In this document: one piece after another, positions 11,725-21,059 of the stretch
Layout: every line of letters starts with the position of its first letter
How positions within the stretch are numbered: the first letter of the stretch is position 1
Assembly: GCF_004791585.1 (NCBI RefSeq)
Contig: NZ_SRUU01000005.1
Span: forward strand, 217,236-281,235
DNA: 64,000 nt
Direction: 5' to 3'
From: Mesorhizobium sp. M1C.F.Ca.ET.210.01.1.1
GTDB taxonomy: Bacteria > Pseudomonadota > Alphaproteobacteria > Rhizobiales > Rhizobiaceae
Notes under the pieces: generated by a model
Told to the model about the DNA's origin: nothing
Database searches by the model: none
Seen by the model: the letters and a program-made list of their open reading frames with translations, nothing else
Made by a program: the position numbers and the translations under genes

Positions 11725-12360
11725 ATGGCAGGCGTCGCGCGAATAGGGGGAAAATCCGTTCTCTTCGTCATGGCGGTGGAGGCCGAATACGGCCCGCACC
11801 TCAAGACGCTGTTCACGCCGCTGATGACCGGCGTCGGCCCGGTCGAGGCCGCCTTGCGGCTCGGCGCCAAGCTGGCGACGCTGAAGGCCGAGGGCGCGCT
11901 GCCGGATCTCGTCGTCTCGCTGGGTTCCGCGGGCAGCCGCCGGCTCGAACAGACCGAAATCTACCAGGCTGCGTCGGTCAGCTACCGCGACATGGACGCT
12001 TCGCCGCTCGGTTTCGAGAAGGGCGCGACCCCGTTCCTCGACTTGCCGGTGACGGTGCCGCTGCCGTTCGTCATCCCCGGCATCAGGAGCGCCACGCTTT
12101 CGACCGGCGGCGCGATCGTTACCGGTGCCGCCTATGACGCGATCGACGCCGACATGGTCGACATGGAGACCTTCGCCTGCCTGCGCGCTTGCCAGTTGTT
12201 CGGCGTGCCGCTGATCGGCCTGCGCGGCATTTCCGACGGCGCAGCCGATCTGAGGCACGTCAGCGACTGGACCGAATATCTCCACGTCATCGACGAGAAG
12301 CTGGCCGCTGCCATCGAATTGCTGGAGCAGGCGATCGGCGACGGCCTGCTGGGCGCCTGA
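11725..12360 (+). CDS. 5'-methylthioadenosine/S-adenosylhomocysteine nucleosidase
   Basis: 211 residues, a little shorter than E. coli MtnN (232). It cleaves the glycosidic bond of MTA/SAH in methyl recycling and autoinducer precursor metabolism. The catalytic acids correspond to E12 (MAVEAEYG), E174 (VDMETFA) and D197 (RGISDGA) of the E. coli enzyme, and a phosphorylase-like glycine stretch (LVVSLGSAGS) is present. It begins 4 bases after the thioesterase stop. The protein ends in a helix (LEQAIGDGLL), as expected for the PNP/UDP phosphorylase fold. Confidence 0.86.
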   Translation: MAGVARIGGKSVLFVMAVEAEYGPHLKTLFTPLMTGVGPVEAALRLGAKLATLKAEGALPDLVVSLGSAGSRRLEQTEIYQAASVSYRDMDASPLGFEKGATPFLDLPVTVPLPFVIPGIRSATLSTGGAIVTGAAYDAIDADMVDMETFACLRACQLFGVPLIGLRGISDGAADLRHVSDWTEYLHVIDEKLAAAIELLEQAIGDGLLGA

Positions 12361-12364
12361 TGCA

Positions 12365-12682
12365 TCAGACGGCAAGCCGCGCCGAATCACCGAAGTCTAT
12401 GCGCGAAATACGCCCACGGGTGGCGCCGGTTGCTTCGACATAGTCGATCGCTCCCGGCGTGTGGTGGAGTTTCCACGCGCCGCTGGGGCCGTCTTTCCAT
12501 TCGACCTTGTAGCCGTCGTCGAGCAGCGCCCAGACCCCATGAAAACGGGTGCCGTCCGGCAGCAGCATGTGCGCGCGCTCCGCATTTTCGTAGTGGATGA
12601 AGGCGCTCTTGCCGCCCATGTCGATGACATGCGTGGTTCCGATCATGATAATGGCCAGCGTATTCCTGTTCAGTATCGTCAT
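12365..12682 (-). CDS. Conserved-looking hypothetical protein, 105 aa
   Basis: The ATG at 12682 was preferred over an upstream TTG because AGGGACA lies just before it. The product has beta-strand character with many aromatic residues (FHGVWALLDDGYKVEWKDG) and a short hydrophobic N-terminus (LAIIMIGTTHVIDMGG). No cysteines or catalytic motif. It is convergent with the nucleosidase gene (4 bases between the ends) and divergent from the MarR gene, whose palindrome (12734-12748) lies in the shared promoter region, so it may be a target of that regulator. Function unknown. Confidence 0.6.
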   Translation of the reverse strand: MTILNRNTLAIIMIGTTHVIDMGGKSAFIHYENAERAHMLLPDGTRFHGVWALLDDGYKVEWKDGPSGAWKLHHTPGAIDYVEATGATRGRISRIDFGDSARLAV

Positions 12683-12733
12683 TGTCCCTGTCCATGGGCT
12701 CGCGTTCAAAAGAGCCTCGACGGCGTGAATATC

Positions 12734-12748
12734 GTCAAGTATCTTGAC
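12734..12748. promoter_or_regulatory. Perfect 15-bp palindrome, candidate MarR operator
   Basis: GTCAAG-TAT-CTTGAC is a perfect inverted repeat 20 bp upstream of the chosen GTG start of the MarR gene. MarR proteins usually bind such palindromes in their own promoters. If the earlier TTG at 12744 were the start, the palindrome would overlap the coding region, which argues for the GTG. Confidence 0.55.
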
Positions 12749-12767
12749 TATATGGAGTTCGGATCAA

Positions 12768-13250
12768 GTGGTCAAGGAGCTTGACGAAAAACCCGAGGCG
12801 CTGCCCGATCATGTCGGCTGGCGGCTGTGGCAGGCGAGTCGTGCCTGGCACGCGGAATTTGCCGCCGCCATGCGGGCCGCCGGCCACGGCTGGTTCAGCG
12901 AAGCGCGCGCCGGGCTGCTCGGGCACATCCCCCGCAACGGCACGCGCCAGTCGGCGCTGATCGAGCGCGCGGCCATCTCCAAGCAGGCGGTTCAGCAATT
13001 GCTCGACGGGCTGGAGGCGGAAGGCGTGCTGGAGCGGCTCCCCGACCCGCTGGACGGGCGCGGCAAGCTTGTGCGCTACACGCGCAAGGGGCTGGATGCT
13101 TTGCGCGACGGCGACCGCGTCAAGCGTCAGATCGAGCGCGGCTATGTCGATCGCATCGGCCGGCAGCGGTTCGAGGCATTGATGGACGCCTTGCGCGCAC
13201 TCGACGCGGGGCGGGCCGAAGCATCGGACGAAGCACTGGAACCGAAGTGA
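12768..13250 (+). CDS. MarR-family transcriptional regulator
   Basis: 160 residues from the GTG at 12768, which has GGAG ten bases upstream; a TTG at 12744 would add eight residues and overlap the palindrome. The winged helix-turn-helix is seen around residues 50-110 (RQSALIERAAISKQAVQQLL, then the wing DPLDGRGKLVRYT). Dimerisation helices flank it. It is divergent from the small gene at 12365-12682 and is likely autoregulated. guaA follows 57 bp downstream but is probably transcribed separately. Ligand unknown. Confidence 0.85.
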   Translation: MVKELDEKPEALPDHVGWRLWQASRAWHAEFAAAMRAAGHGWFSEARAGLLGHIPRNGTRQSALIERAAISKQAVQQLLDGLEAEGVLERLPDPLDGRGKLVRYTRKGLDALRDGDRVKRQIERGYVDRIGRQRFEALMDALRALDAGRAEASDEALEPK

Positions 13251-13306
13251 GCGGCGCGACCGCGCGACCCATTGCGTCGACTCGTTTCTTTCTCTAAAGG
13301 CTCGCC

Positions 13307-14869
13307 ATGACGACAGCCAATCATCCCGACACCGTTCTCATCGTCGACTTCGGCAGCCAGGTCACGCAGCTGATCGCACGGCGCGTGCGCGAAGCCGGAG
13401 TCTACTGCGAAATCGTTCCGTTCCAGTCCGCCGCCGAAGGCTTCCGCCGCATCAGGCCGAAGGCCGTCATCCTGTCGGGCAGCCCGCACTCGACCGTCGA
13501 CATCGGCTCGCCCCGCGCGCCCGACGAAGTCTTTTCCGCCGGCATTCCGGTGCTCGGCATCTGCTATGGCGAACAGACCATGTGCGCCCAGCTCGGCGGC
13601 AAGGTCGAGGCCGGCCATCATCGCGAGTTCGGCCGGGCCTTCCTGGAGATCGAGGACGATTGCGCGCTGTTCGACGGCGTCTGGGCCAAGGGAACGCGTC
13701 ACCAGGTCTGGATGAGCCATGGCGACCGCGTCACCGCCATTCCCGACGGCTTCAGGGTCGTCGGCACCTCCACCGGCGCTCCCTTTGCCGCGATCGCCGA
13801 CGAGGCGCGCCAGTTCTACGCCGTGCAATTCCATCCCGAGGTCGTCCATACCCCTGATGGCGCCAAGCTGCTCGGCAACTTCGTCCACCGCATCGCCGGC
13901 CTCGCCAGGGGCTGGACCATGGCCGCCTATCGCGACCACGCCATCGAGACGATCCGCAAGCAGGTAGGCAAGGGCAAGGTGATCTGCGCCCTGTCGGGCG
14001 GCGTCGACTCCTCGGTTGCAGCGCTCTTGATCCACGAGGCGGTCGGCGACCAGTTGACCTGCATCCTTGTCGACCACGGCCTGATGCGCAAGGACGAGGC
14101 GAAAAGCGTGGTGGAGATGTTCCGCCAGCACTACAATCTGCCGCTGATCCTAGTCGACGCGTCCGACCGCTTCATCTCGGCGCTCGAAGGCGAGGCCGAT
14201 CCGGAACGGAAGCGCAAGACCATCGGCCGCCTGTTCATCGAGGTCTTCGAGGAAGAGGCTAAGAAGCTCGGCGGCGCCGATTTCCTGGCCCAGGGCACGC
14301 TCTATCCCGACGTCATCGAGAGCGTCTCCTTCTCCGGCGGCCCCTCGGTGACGATCAAGTCGCACCACAATGTCGGCGGCCTGCCCGAGCGCATGAACAT
14401 GAAGCTGGTCGAGCCGCTGCGTGAATTGTTCAAGGACGAGGTGAGGGCGCTCGGCAAGGAGCTCGGCCTGCCCGAGAGCTTCATCGGCCGCCATCCCTTT
14501 CCTGGCCCCGGCCTTGCCATACGCTGCCCGGGCGGCATCACCCGCGAGAAGCTGGAGATCCTGCGCGAGGCCGACGCGATCTATCTCGACGAGATCCGCA
14601 AGGCCGGCCTCTACGACGCCATCTGGCAGGCCTTCGCCGTGCTGCTTCCGGTGCAGACCGTCGGCGTTATGGGCGACGGGCGTACCTACGAATTCGTCTG
14701 CGCGCTGCGCGCCGTCACCTCCGTCGACGGCATGACGGCTGACTTCTATCACTACGACATGAACTTCCTCGGCGCCGCCGCCACCCGCATCATCAACGAG
14801 GTGAAGGGCATCAACCGCGTCGTCTACGACGTGACGTCCAAGCCGCCTGGGACGATCGAATGGGAATAA
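13307..14869 (+). CDS. guaA: GMP synthase (glutamine-hydrolysing)
   Basis: 520 residues, full length. The N-terminal class I glutamine amidotransferase has the nucleophile Cys in [12 protein letters not shown] and the His-Glu pair in [11 protein letters not shown]. The ATP pyrophosphatase domain has the P-loop [11 protein letters not shown], and the C-terminal dimerisation domain ends in the usual KPPGTIEWE. It converts XMP to GMP. The 3' end of guaA is a well-known integration site for genomic islands, and a decayed integrase gene starts 117 bp downstream. Confidence 0.97.
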   Translation: MTTANHPDTVLIVDFGSQVTQLIARRVREAGVYCEIVPFQSAAEGFRRIRPKAVILSGSPHSTVDIGSPRAPDEVFSAGIPVLGICYGEQTMCAQLGGKVEAGHHREFGRAFLEIEDDCALFDGVWAKGTRHQVWMSHGDRVTAIPDGFRVVGTSTGAPFAAIADEARQFYAVQFHPEVVHTPDGAKLLGNFVHRIAGLARGWTMAAYRDHAIETIRKQVGKGKVICALSGGVDSSVAALLIHEAVGDQLTCILVDHGLMRKDEAKSVVEMFRQHYNLPLILVDASDRFISALEGEADPERKRKTIGRLFIEVFEEEAKKLGGADFLAQGTLYPDVIESVSFSGGPSVTIKSHHNVGGLPERMNMKLVEPLRELFKDEVRALGKELGLPESFIGRHPFPGPGLAIRCPGGITREKLEILREADAIYLDEIRKAGLYDAIWQAFAVLLPVQTVGVMGDGRTYEFVCALRAVTSVDGMTADFYHYDMNFLGAAATRIINEVKGINRVVYDVTSKPPGTIEWE

Positions 14870-14986
14870 TTCAGGCCTACCTGAACGCCGCCTAAACTAT
14901 GCCAATCTAAGGAATTGAAGATAAAAGAGAAATTCTGTCACGAAGCCTCAAAATTGCACTGACGGTACTTTTGGTGAGGCAGCAGA

Positions 14987-15803
14987 ATGTTGACGGAGGC
15001 CGCTCTTAAAGCGCTGAAACCAAAAGAGAAAACCTATAAAGTTGTCGACCGTGACGGCATGTATGTTCGCGTCATGCCCAGTAGAGCGATCTCGTTCCGG
15101 TTGGATTACAGGCTCAACGGACGGCGGGAGACGGTCTATCTGGGCAAGTACGGACGGGACGGAATCTCGCTTGCTTGGGCCCGTGAGAAGTGCCTCGACG
15201 CGAGGCGCGCCATCGGCGAGGGACGATCGCCGGCAATCGAGAAGCAGCGCGAGAAACGTCGCCTGAAGGAGGCGAAGAGTTTTGGCGAGTTTGGGGAGAA
15301 GTGGCTCACCGCCCGCCGATGGCCGACAGCACGCGAGCGATGCGGCGTTCCATCTTCGAGCGTGAGCTTCTTCCGGTCTGGCGCAATCGCCTCCTGACTG
15401 TGATCACTCGGGACGATCTACGAGCCCACTGCGGCAGCATCGTTGAACGTGGCGCGCCGGCGACCGCCATCCATGTGCGAGACATCCTGAAGCAGATTTG
15501 CGGGTGCGCGATCCTCCACCGGGAGAAGGTGGCTAACTCGGCTGATGAAGTTGGGCCCGCATCGATTGCCACATTCGTGCCGAAGGACCGCTCGCTTTCG
15601 CTCTCGGAAATTCACGTGATGCTGAAACAGCTCGAGCACATCGCCACGCTTCCCATGATCCGCCTGGGGATGCGGCTTTGACTGCTCAGGATGGTGCGCA
15701 AGAGCGAGCTGCAGGACGCGGTCTGGGATGAGGTCGACTTCGAGAACGCGGTCTGGACGATCCGAAAGAACGCATGAAGCGTTCGAAAGCGCATAACGTC
15801 TAG
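14987..15803 (+). pseudogene. Decayed P4-type site-specific tyrosine integrase
   Basis: The first 100 residues are a clear N-terminal DUF4102-type arm-binding domain (YKVVDRDGMYVRVMPS, YLGKYGRDGISLAWAREKC). The reading then shifts frame near 15290 to MADSTRAMRRSIFERELLP, continues to about 15680, meets a TGA, and resumes as MVRKSELQDAVWDEVDFENA. Another shift near 15772 gives ERMKRSKAHNV before a stop at 15801. The C-terminal catalytic part with the Arg/His/Tyr residues is absent. Position directly after guaA fits an island integrase. The 258 bases that follow look like coding debris (KVPGVFDWSTG) that I cannot assign. Confidence 0.85.
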
Positions 15804-16061
15804 ACCACGAACTGGTCGAGGACGTTCAACGCATTGCGGGCAATGGCACTGGCGATACGCGGTGGAAGGTGCCCGGGGTGTTCGACTGGTCGACGGGGAT
15901 CTATAGTTCCCGCCAAGGACACCACGACACTCTATGGCCACTGCTTCGAGGCTCCGCTCACTCTTGCCGGTGCCCGGTGCATCTGGCTTGTGCTGATGAT
16001 GTCGGTGTGGAATGCTGATCGGGTAGCCTGAATTTCTTGTCCGAGCGTCGTTAGAGCTTGA

Positions 16062-17375
16062 TCAGCGGGTCTCAGAGAGAAGAAGCATCGCGCGCTTGGC
16101 TATTGCCGACCTGACCGACTCGACGAGTTGCGCGGGAAAGTGACGCGGCAATTTGGAAATCACGACCTCGGCCCGCCTCTCAGCATTTCCGGCGATATCT
16201 TCGAAGATTTTGCGCATCAGGGATGTCCCCACGCCTGCAACCTCGGCGGTTTGCATGAAATGGCGGGGCATAATCTCATGCATCGAATAGTGCCGGCTCT
16301 TGCCGACGGACATCGCAAGCTTGAATTTCTTGCGAGGGATCTGCCCAGCGTCGAGGCTGGGCTGCGCGGTCAACACGTCGTAGAGCGGCGTCATGCGAAA
16401 CCGGCCGCCTGGACCTAGAAAGATGCTGAAATTCTTGGCGTGGCCATCGGTCGCGCCGATCAGCCAGAATACGATGCAGGCGCGAAGAAAGACCACGATG
16501 TCGTTCTCGGGCCTGTCACTGCCTTTCAGAAGCTCGATAATCTCCGGCATGCCGGGACCGCCCTCTGACTGGTACTTGCGAGTCGGCGGGACCGACAGCG
16601 CTTGACACATGTCCTCCTGCGGCAGGCGCAGCAGCCGGCCGTCCCTGGCCCATAGCCGGTCGAAGCGCTCGACGATCAGCGTGCGGCGCTCCCCGAAATC
16701 AGCGATCTCCGTCTTGGCGGCAGGAACGCCGAACGCGTCAAGCAGCTTAAGGCAAAGATACTCGTTCTCAACGCTATTGGAGAGGTCGATGCCATTGGGC
16801 AGCCGGCCGATCTGCGGTTTCAGAATGTGGGTGGTCGCCGCCGTGCCGACCGGCTTGAACCAGCGTCCATCCTTGCGCAAGAGCGCCGTCTTTTCCTGGG
16901 CGCCGGCGATCGAGATGCGGAAGTCTTCATCCTCGCCGAGGCCGAGCGGTGCCGCCGCGAGGTTTTCGATTATTTCAGCGATGTCTTTTTTGCTGACTGG
17001 CTTGCCGTCGCTGCTGCCCGGACTGCCAGGATCGATACCGTCAGGCAGGAACTGCAACGCTCCGACGCAATCGTGGCCGAGCGCGGCGAGCAGGCTGTAG
17101 GCATCGGTACCAGCCGCGCCGACACGTTCGGCCACGCGCTTGCGGATCGCTTCATTGTCGGGAAGCAGGTTGTCGAAGACGTTGATCACAGGCGCGCCGA
17201 TATAGCGGTCCTCCCGCAAAGGAAGCGAGAGCGACACCGCGAAAGTACCGTGCCAGTCCAGCCATTCGCGGGCGTATTGGAAGTCCACGGCGCCGGTTGA
17301 TTGCCTGCGCAGCACGCCCACCGGGCGCCCGTTCAGGAAGACATTGAGCGGTGTGTGGGCCGATCGCCGTGCCAT
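16062..17375 (-). CDS. hipA: HipA-family serine/threonine kinase toxin
   Basis: 437 residues. The N-terminal HipA domain (NVFLNGRPVGVLRR) is followed by the kinase core. S155 in ISIAGAQEKTALL corresponds to the autophosphorylated Ser150 loop of E. coli HipA, TDGHAKNFSIF is the catalytic loop, and LYDVLTA the metal-binding Asp. In the known family HipA phosphorylates glutamyl-tRNA synthetase (or TrpS, in paralogues) and causes growth arrest. It starts at the A of the hipB stop (TGATG), so the two are coupled with the antitoxin first. Regulated by the operator array 17652-17748. Confidence 0.93.
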   Translation of the reverse strand: MARRSAHTPLNVFLNGRPVGVLRRQSTGAVDFQYAREWLDWHGTFAVSLSLPLREDRYIGAPVINVFDNLLPDNEAIRKRVAERVGAAGTDAYSLLAALGHDCVGALQFLPDGIDPGSPGSSDGKPVSKKDIAEIIENLAAAPLGLGEDEDFRISIAGAQEKTALLRKDGRWFKPVGTAATTHILKPQIGRLPNGIDLSNSVENEYLCLKLLDAFGVPAAKTEIADFGERRTLIVERFDRLWARDGRLLRLPQEDMCQALSVPPTRKYQSEGGPGMPEIIELLKGSDRPENDIVVFLRACIVFWLIGATDGHAKNFSIFLGPGGRFRMTPLYDVLTAQPSLDAGQIPRKKFKLAMSVGKSRHYSMHEIMPRHFMQTAEVAGVGTSLMRKIFEDIAGNAERRAEVVISKLPRHFPAQLVESVRSAIAKRAMLLLSETR

Positions 17376-17629
17376 CAGAAAAGGTCCTCGATTTCGGCGG
17401 CGCTGCTTTTGCTGCGTGGGCGAACGATGAGCTCGAGGTCGAGGGCGGAGAGAGCGGCCATCAACGTGCTGAGCTGCACGGCTGGCGCGCCGGCTTCAAG
17501 GCGTGAGATCGTAGCCTGGCGCAGGTGAATTTGATTGCCAAGCGTCTCTTGCGTGAGGTCGGCCTGCCGGCGGGCGCGGCGCAGGATGGCGCCGAGTTGC
17601 TTTTCGTTGCGAGCGATCTGGTCGGTCAT
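17375..17629 (-). CDS. hipB: HipB-family antitoxin, XRE-type DNA-binding protein
   Basis: 84 residues from the ATG at 17629 (the frame continues upstream through the operators without a sensible start). The helix-turn-helix is ARRQADLTQETLGNQIHLRQ followed by ATISRLEAGAP. A C-terminal basic/acidic tail (RPRSKSSAAEIEDLF) would contact HipA. It binds and neutralises HipA and represses the operon through the repeated ATACGC-N4-GCGTAT sites just upstream. Confidence 0.92.
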   Translation of the reverse strand: MTDQIARNEKQLGAILRRARRQADLTQETLGNQIHLRQATISRLEAGAPAVQLSTLMAALSALDLELIVRPRSKSSAAEIEDLF

Positions 17630-17651
17630 GGATAAGCCTCCAAGGCTCCAT

Positions 17652-17748
17652 ATACGCATTCGCGTATGAATTGTCAATATACGCGATAGCGTATATGCGT
17701 TATGCATACGCAAACGCGTATAAAAGGCAACTATACGCAATCGCGTAT
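17652..17748. promoter_or_regulatory. HipB operator array: four palindromes at exact 27-bp spacing
   Basis: The same 16-bp palindrome ATACGC-N4-GCGTAT occurs at 17652-17667, 17679-17694, 17706-17721 and 17733-17748, always 27 bp from start to start; only the 4-base centres differ (ATTC, GATA, AAAC, AATC). The nearest site is 23 bp upstream of the hipB start. This fits cooperative binding of HipB dimers, as at the four-operator hipBA promoter of E. coli. The last site abuts the truncated regulator gene. Confidence 0.85.
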
Positions 17749-17754
17749 GGTGTC

Positions 17755-18498
17755 CGCTATTGCACCGGCATCAATGTCGAGCGCTATTCGAACAGGTCGG
17801 CTTTTGCCTGGTTGCGCGAGGCACATGATTGCGGCGTTGCGATCGGCGGCCTTTGCACCGGTGCGCATGTGCTGGCGGCCGCCGGTTTGCTCTCCGGCAA
17901 ACGCTGCGCAATCCATTGGGAAAACCTGCCAGGCTTCGCCGAGGCATTTCCGAATACGCAAGTGTTTGCCGACCTTTTTGAGCTCGATCAAGACATCTAC
18001 ACCTGCGCCGGTGGCACGGCCGCTCTCGACATGATGTTGAAGCTGATTGGCGATGACTTCGACGAATCTCTGGTCAGGCACATATGTGAGCAGGTGCTGA
18101 CCGATCGAGTGCGCAGCGCAAGCGATGGCCAGCGACTTCCTCTGCGCGCACGGCTCGGCATTCAGAATTCAAAAGTGCTGACCATAATCGAACTGATGGA
18201 CGCCAATCCGTCCGAACCAATATCGATAGCCGACATTGCCAAGCAAGTCGGACTCTCGCGGCGACAGATCGAGCGTCTTTTCCTTGATGAGATGGGGCGT
18301 TCCCCCGCCCGCTATTACTTGGAGATACGCCTCGAGCGCGCGCGGCATATGCTAATTCGGTCGTCCGTGCCCATAGTCGAGGTTGCCGTCGCGTGCGGCT
18401 TCGTTTCGGCATCGCATTTTTCCAAATGCTACCGCGAACTCTACGCCCTCACGCCGCAGCAGGAACGACTGGAAAGGAAATATCCCGCCGCTTCATAA
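17755..18498 (+). pseudogene. 5'-truncated GlxA-type AraC-family regulator
   Basis: The readable product begins in the middle of a DJ-1/PfpI-like domain (GVAIGGLCTGAHVLAAAGLL, then CAIHWENLPG) and continues into a complete AraC C-terminal pair of helix-turn-helices (ISIADIAKQVGLSRRQIERL and VAVACGFVSASHFSKCYRE). GlxA-type regulators are usually over 300 residues; about 90 N-terminal residues, including the start, are missing. The frame runs backward only into the hipBA operator array and no ribosome-binding site is seen. The hipBA module therefore appears to have landed in or replaced the start of this gene. Confidence 0.8.
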
Positions 18499-18964
18499 GG
18501 GTCACCAGATTTGCCTGGTTCGGCGAGGCAGTTTGTGCGTCTACGGGCACCGCGCCGCGCATGCACAGGCAACCAATCCGGCTGACTTGAGATAGGGTTT
18601 GCCAAAGGCCGTTTTGACGCGCCGCAGCCACCGAGCGCTACGGCGCCTTTGCCCAGGCACTCGGGCGACGGTTGTCGCGGGGACCGCGGTTGAGACAGGA
18701 AATCCCCCGGGACGCCGATGCGGCGCCGCCGCAGGACGAAGGCTCAGATGGGCAACCGCAGGAACGGACACCGCAATAGGCCTCTTGGTCTCTTGAAGGC
18801 GTTTGGCGCAGATCGGGGAGCCCTCCCAGGTAGTCAAGGAGCAATTGGTGGCTCCCGCCCGAACGGCGAGCCAATTCAGGCCAGCGCCCGCCGGGGATGC
18901 GCTTCGTTCCGCTACCCAACGTGCATCAGGCTCACCGCAAGTCGCCTTCGGAGATTCTTAGAAT
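18499..18964. other. Intergenic region, no gene seen
   Basis: No supported gene in these 466 bases between the regulator remnant and the end of the exporter gene. Base composition drops toward the exporter. No terminator with a T run was found on either strand. Short open frames here have no ribosome-binding sites and unlikely composition. Confidence 0.45.
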
Positions 18965-21058
18965 CTACTTGGGATACCGGGGTCGGCTGGAGTCGCCACG
19001 TGGCTGTAATTCCCAAACCGTGTCACAATAATCGCCGATGCGCTCTGAATGGGACGCGAATATGACGGTTTTGCCCAGAGCTTTGAGGTTCCCCAGCAAC
19101 TCTCGTTCGACCACCTCGTTCAAATTGGCGGATGCTTCGTCGAAGACTAGAATCGTCGGATCCCTATAGAGGGCCCGCGCGACGAGCAGACGCTGTTGTT
19201 GGCCAGTTGACAGGTTAGCTCCGAGATCCCCAACCAAGCTTTGGTAGCCCAACGGTAGGCGAACGATGTCATCATCGATGCAGGCAATTCGACAACAATG
19301 CTGCACGCGACCGACGTCGAGAAGATCATCGAAAAGAGATACGTTCTCAAGGATGGAACCGCTGAAAAGGAGATCTTCCTGCAATACAACCCCCACACTG
19401 TTGCGCAGGATGGCGATGTTGGCCCCGCTGAGCGGTATGTCGTCGATCAGGACGGTACCATCGTCCTGATCAAGCACCCCGAGAATGATCTTCAGAAGAG
19501 TCGTCTTTCCCGAACCAGTCGGACCTTTGATATGGACAAAGGTGCCACGGTCCGCCAGAGCGGAGAAGCCCTCAATCACCGGCTTCTTCTTGTTGTCGAT
19601 CCAGTAAGCCAGATTCCGTAGCTCGATCTTTCCTTTGAACCGAATGAACTCGCCGATGTCTGGGCGCTGATGTTCCCGGCTTTCGATTGAGAGTACCTCC
19701 AAAAGTCTTTCCTGGTGCACGCGGATGTTGAGCATCTCGCTGAGCGCATCAACTAGACTCGCGACCCGCTCGTCGAGAAATTGTCGGTAGGAGTAGAACG
19801 CGTACATCATGCCGATCGTCATCGCGCCTTGCATGACATCAATGGCAAGAAGATACAGAACGACAATGACCTCCACCGCCTTCAAGAACTGCATGAGCAG
19901 GGAGTACCGGAGGCCGAAAAGTCCTAGTGAAAAAAACGAGTTCGTCGCCCTGACCGTGCGATCGATCCCGATCGACATTCTATTGGCTTCGATCCTGTTC
20001 GCTTTCACAGAAGTGATACCCCGCATGGTCTCGACAAAAAACGCTTCCTCGTTGGCGACGTCGACGATCTGGGTATCTTGAAGCATCCGAGCCTTTTTCA
20101 TGAGCAACACTCGGATAGCAATGACGCTGAAGTTCACAAAAAGCACTACGGCCCCGGTGATGGGGTGAAGCATAAATAGAGCAACAGTGATTACAGCGAC
20201 GAATAGAGCGTCCGAAATCACCGTCCCAATCGCCTTGATGACGTAGTTCACGAAATAGGTAAGCGAGTTGTACTGAGCGATGAAGTTTCCGAGCTTGCGA
20301 CGCTCAAAGTAATTCCACCTCTTGCTCATGAGGCGCTGCAAATATTTGTAGGTCGCCGAAATGCGGGCCCCTGCTGAATGTTTGAGTAGATGAAAGCCCT
20401 GTATGTAGGTTGCAAGCGCTGACAAAAGGTTGGCGAACAGGAATGCACCAGCAACGACGAGCAGGAGGTCACTGTCGCTCTTCTGAATCACCTGGTCGAC
20501 GATGATCTGTACCGCGAGGGGCGAGATCAGCGAAAAGACCAGGACAGCCAGTGAAAGCGCTACAAATTGAGCGATTGGTCGGGTGAAAGCCCGCAGGGGC
20601 AGCAGCGAGTCCACGAGTTCGGTGGGGTGGCTGGCGCGACCTTTCTGGAACGTTGGGTTTGGTACCAGTTCAACAGCAATCCCGGTAAACGACCTCGAAA
20701 ACGCATCCATGCTCACACGCCGACGGCCGCTTGCGGGATCCGAGACGGTGATTTTCTCTCCTCGAACACGTTCGAGAACGATGAAATGATTGAAGCTCCA
20801 GTGAATAATGCAGGGCATCTGGAGATGTTTCAACGAATGCAGCTCCACTTTGACCGCCCTAGGGAACAGATCAAGTGATCGCGCTATCTCGAGAAGATCT
20901 CGAAGCGTTCCTCCGCGGTTGAGAAAGGGAAAGCGAGAGCGCAGTTCGCGCAGACTGATGGAAAGCCCATGGTACCGGGCGATCATCGTCAGGCACGCCA
21001 AGATACACTCCTGGCTCTCGGTTTGCTGTATTGGCTGGATCGTCGCGCGGGAGAACAT
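18965..21058 (-). CDS. C39-peptidase-containing ABC exporter (bacteriocin/peptide type)
   Basis: 697 residues in the order C39 peptidase (about 1-135), transmembrane domain (about 160-440) and ATPase (about 470-695). The peptidase has the Cys-His-Asp triad: C18 in SQECILAC, H91 in FNHFIVLE and D107 in VSDPASGRR. It would cut a double-glycine-type leader as the peptide is exported. The ATPase shows GPTGSGKTTLLK, LSTGQQQRL and ILVFDEASANL. It follows the HlyD gene with a 1-base gap. The candidate substrate is the 75-residue peptide at 26094-26321. The family includes CvaB, LagD and RaxB. Confidence 0.92.
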   Translation of the reverse strand: MFSRATIQPIQQTESQECILACLTMIARYHGLSISLRELRSRFPFLNRGGTLRDLLEIARSLDLFPRAVKVELHSLKHLQMPCIIHWSFNHFIVLERVRGEKITVSDPASGRRRVSMDAFSRSFTGIAVELVPNPTFQKGRASHPTELVDSLLPLRAFTRPIAQFVALSLAVLVFSLISPLAVQIIVDQVIQKSDSDLLLVVAGAFLFANLLSALATYIQGFHLLKHSAGARISATYKYLQRLMSKRWNYFERRKLGNFIAQYNSLTYFVNYVIKAIGTVISDALFVAVITVALFMLHPITGAVVLFVNFSVIAIRVLLMKKARMLQDTQIVDVANEEAFFVETMRGITSVKANRIEANRMSIGIDRTVRATNSFFSLGLFGLRYSLLMQFLKAVEVIVVLYLLAIDVMQGAMTIGMMYAFYSYRQFLDERVASLVDALSEMLNIRVHQERLLEVLSIESREHQRPDIGEFIRFKGKIELRNLAYWIDNKKKPVIEGFSALADRGTFVHIKGPTGSGKTTLLKIILGVLDQDDGTVLIDDIPLSGANIAILRNSVGVVLQEDLLFSGSILENVSLFDDLLDVGRVQHCCRIACIDDDIVRLPLGYQSLVGDLGANLSTGQQQRLLVARALYRDPTILVFDEASANLNEVVERELLGNLKALGKTVIFASHSERIGDYCDTVWELQPRGDSSRPRYPK

Positions 21059-21059
21059 G

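Noticed and set aside
14846..14869. Intact attL/attR pair for a guaA island
   Set aside because: The guaA tail is present once only; no second copy was seen downstream.
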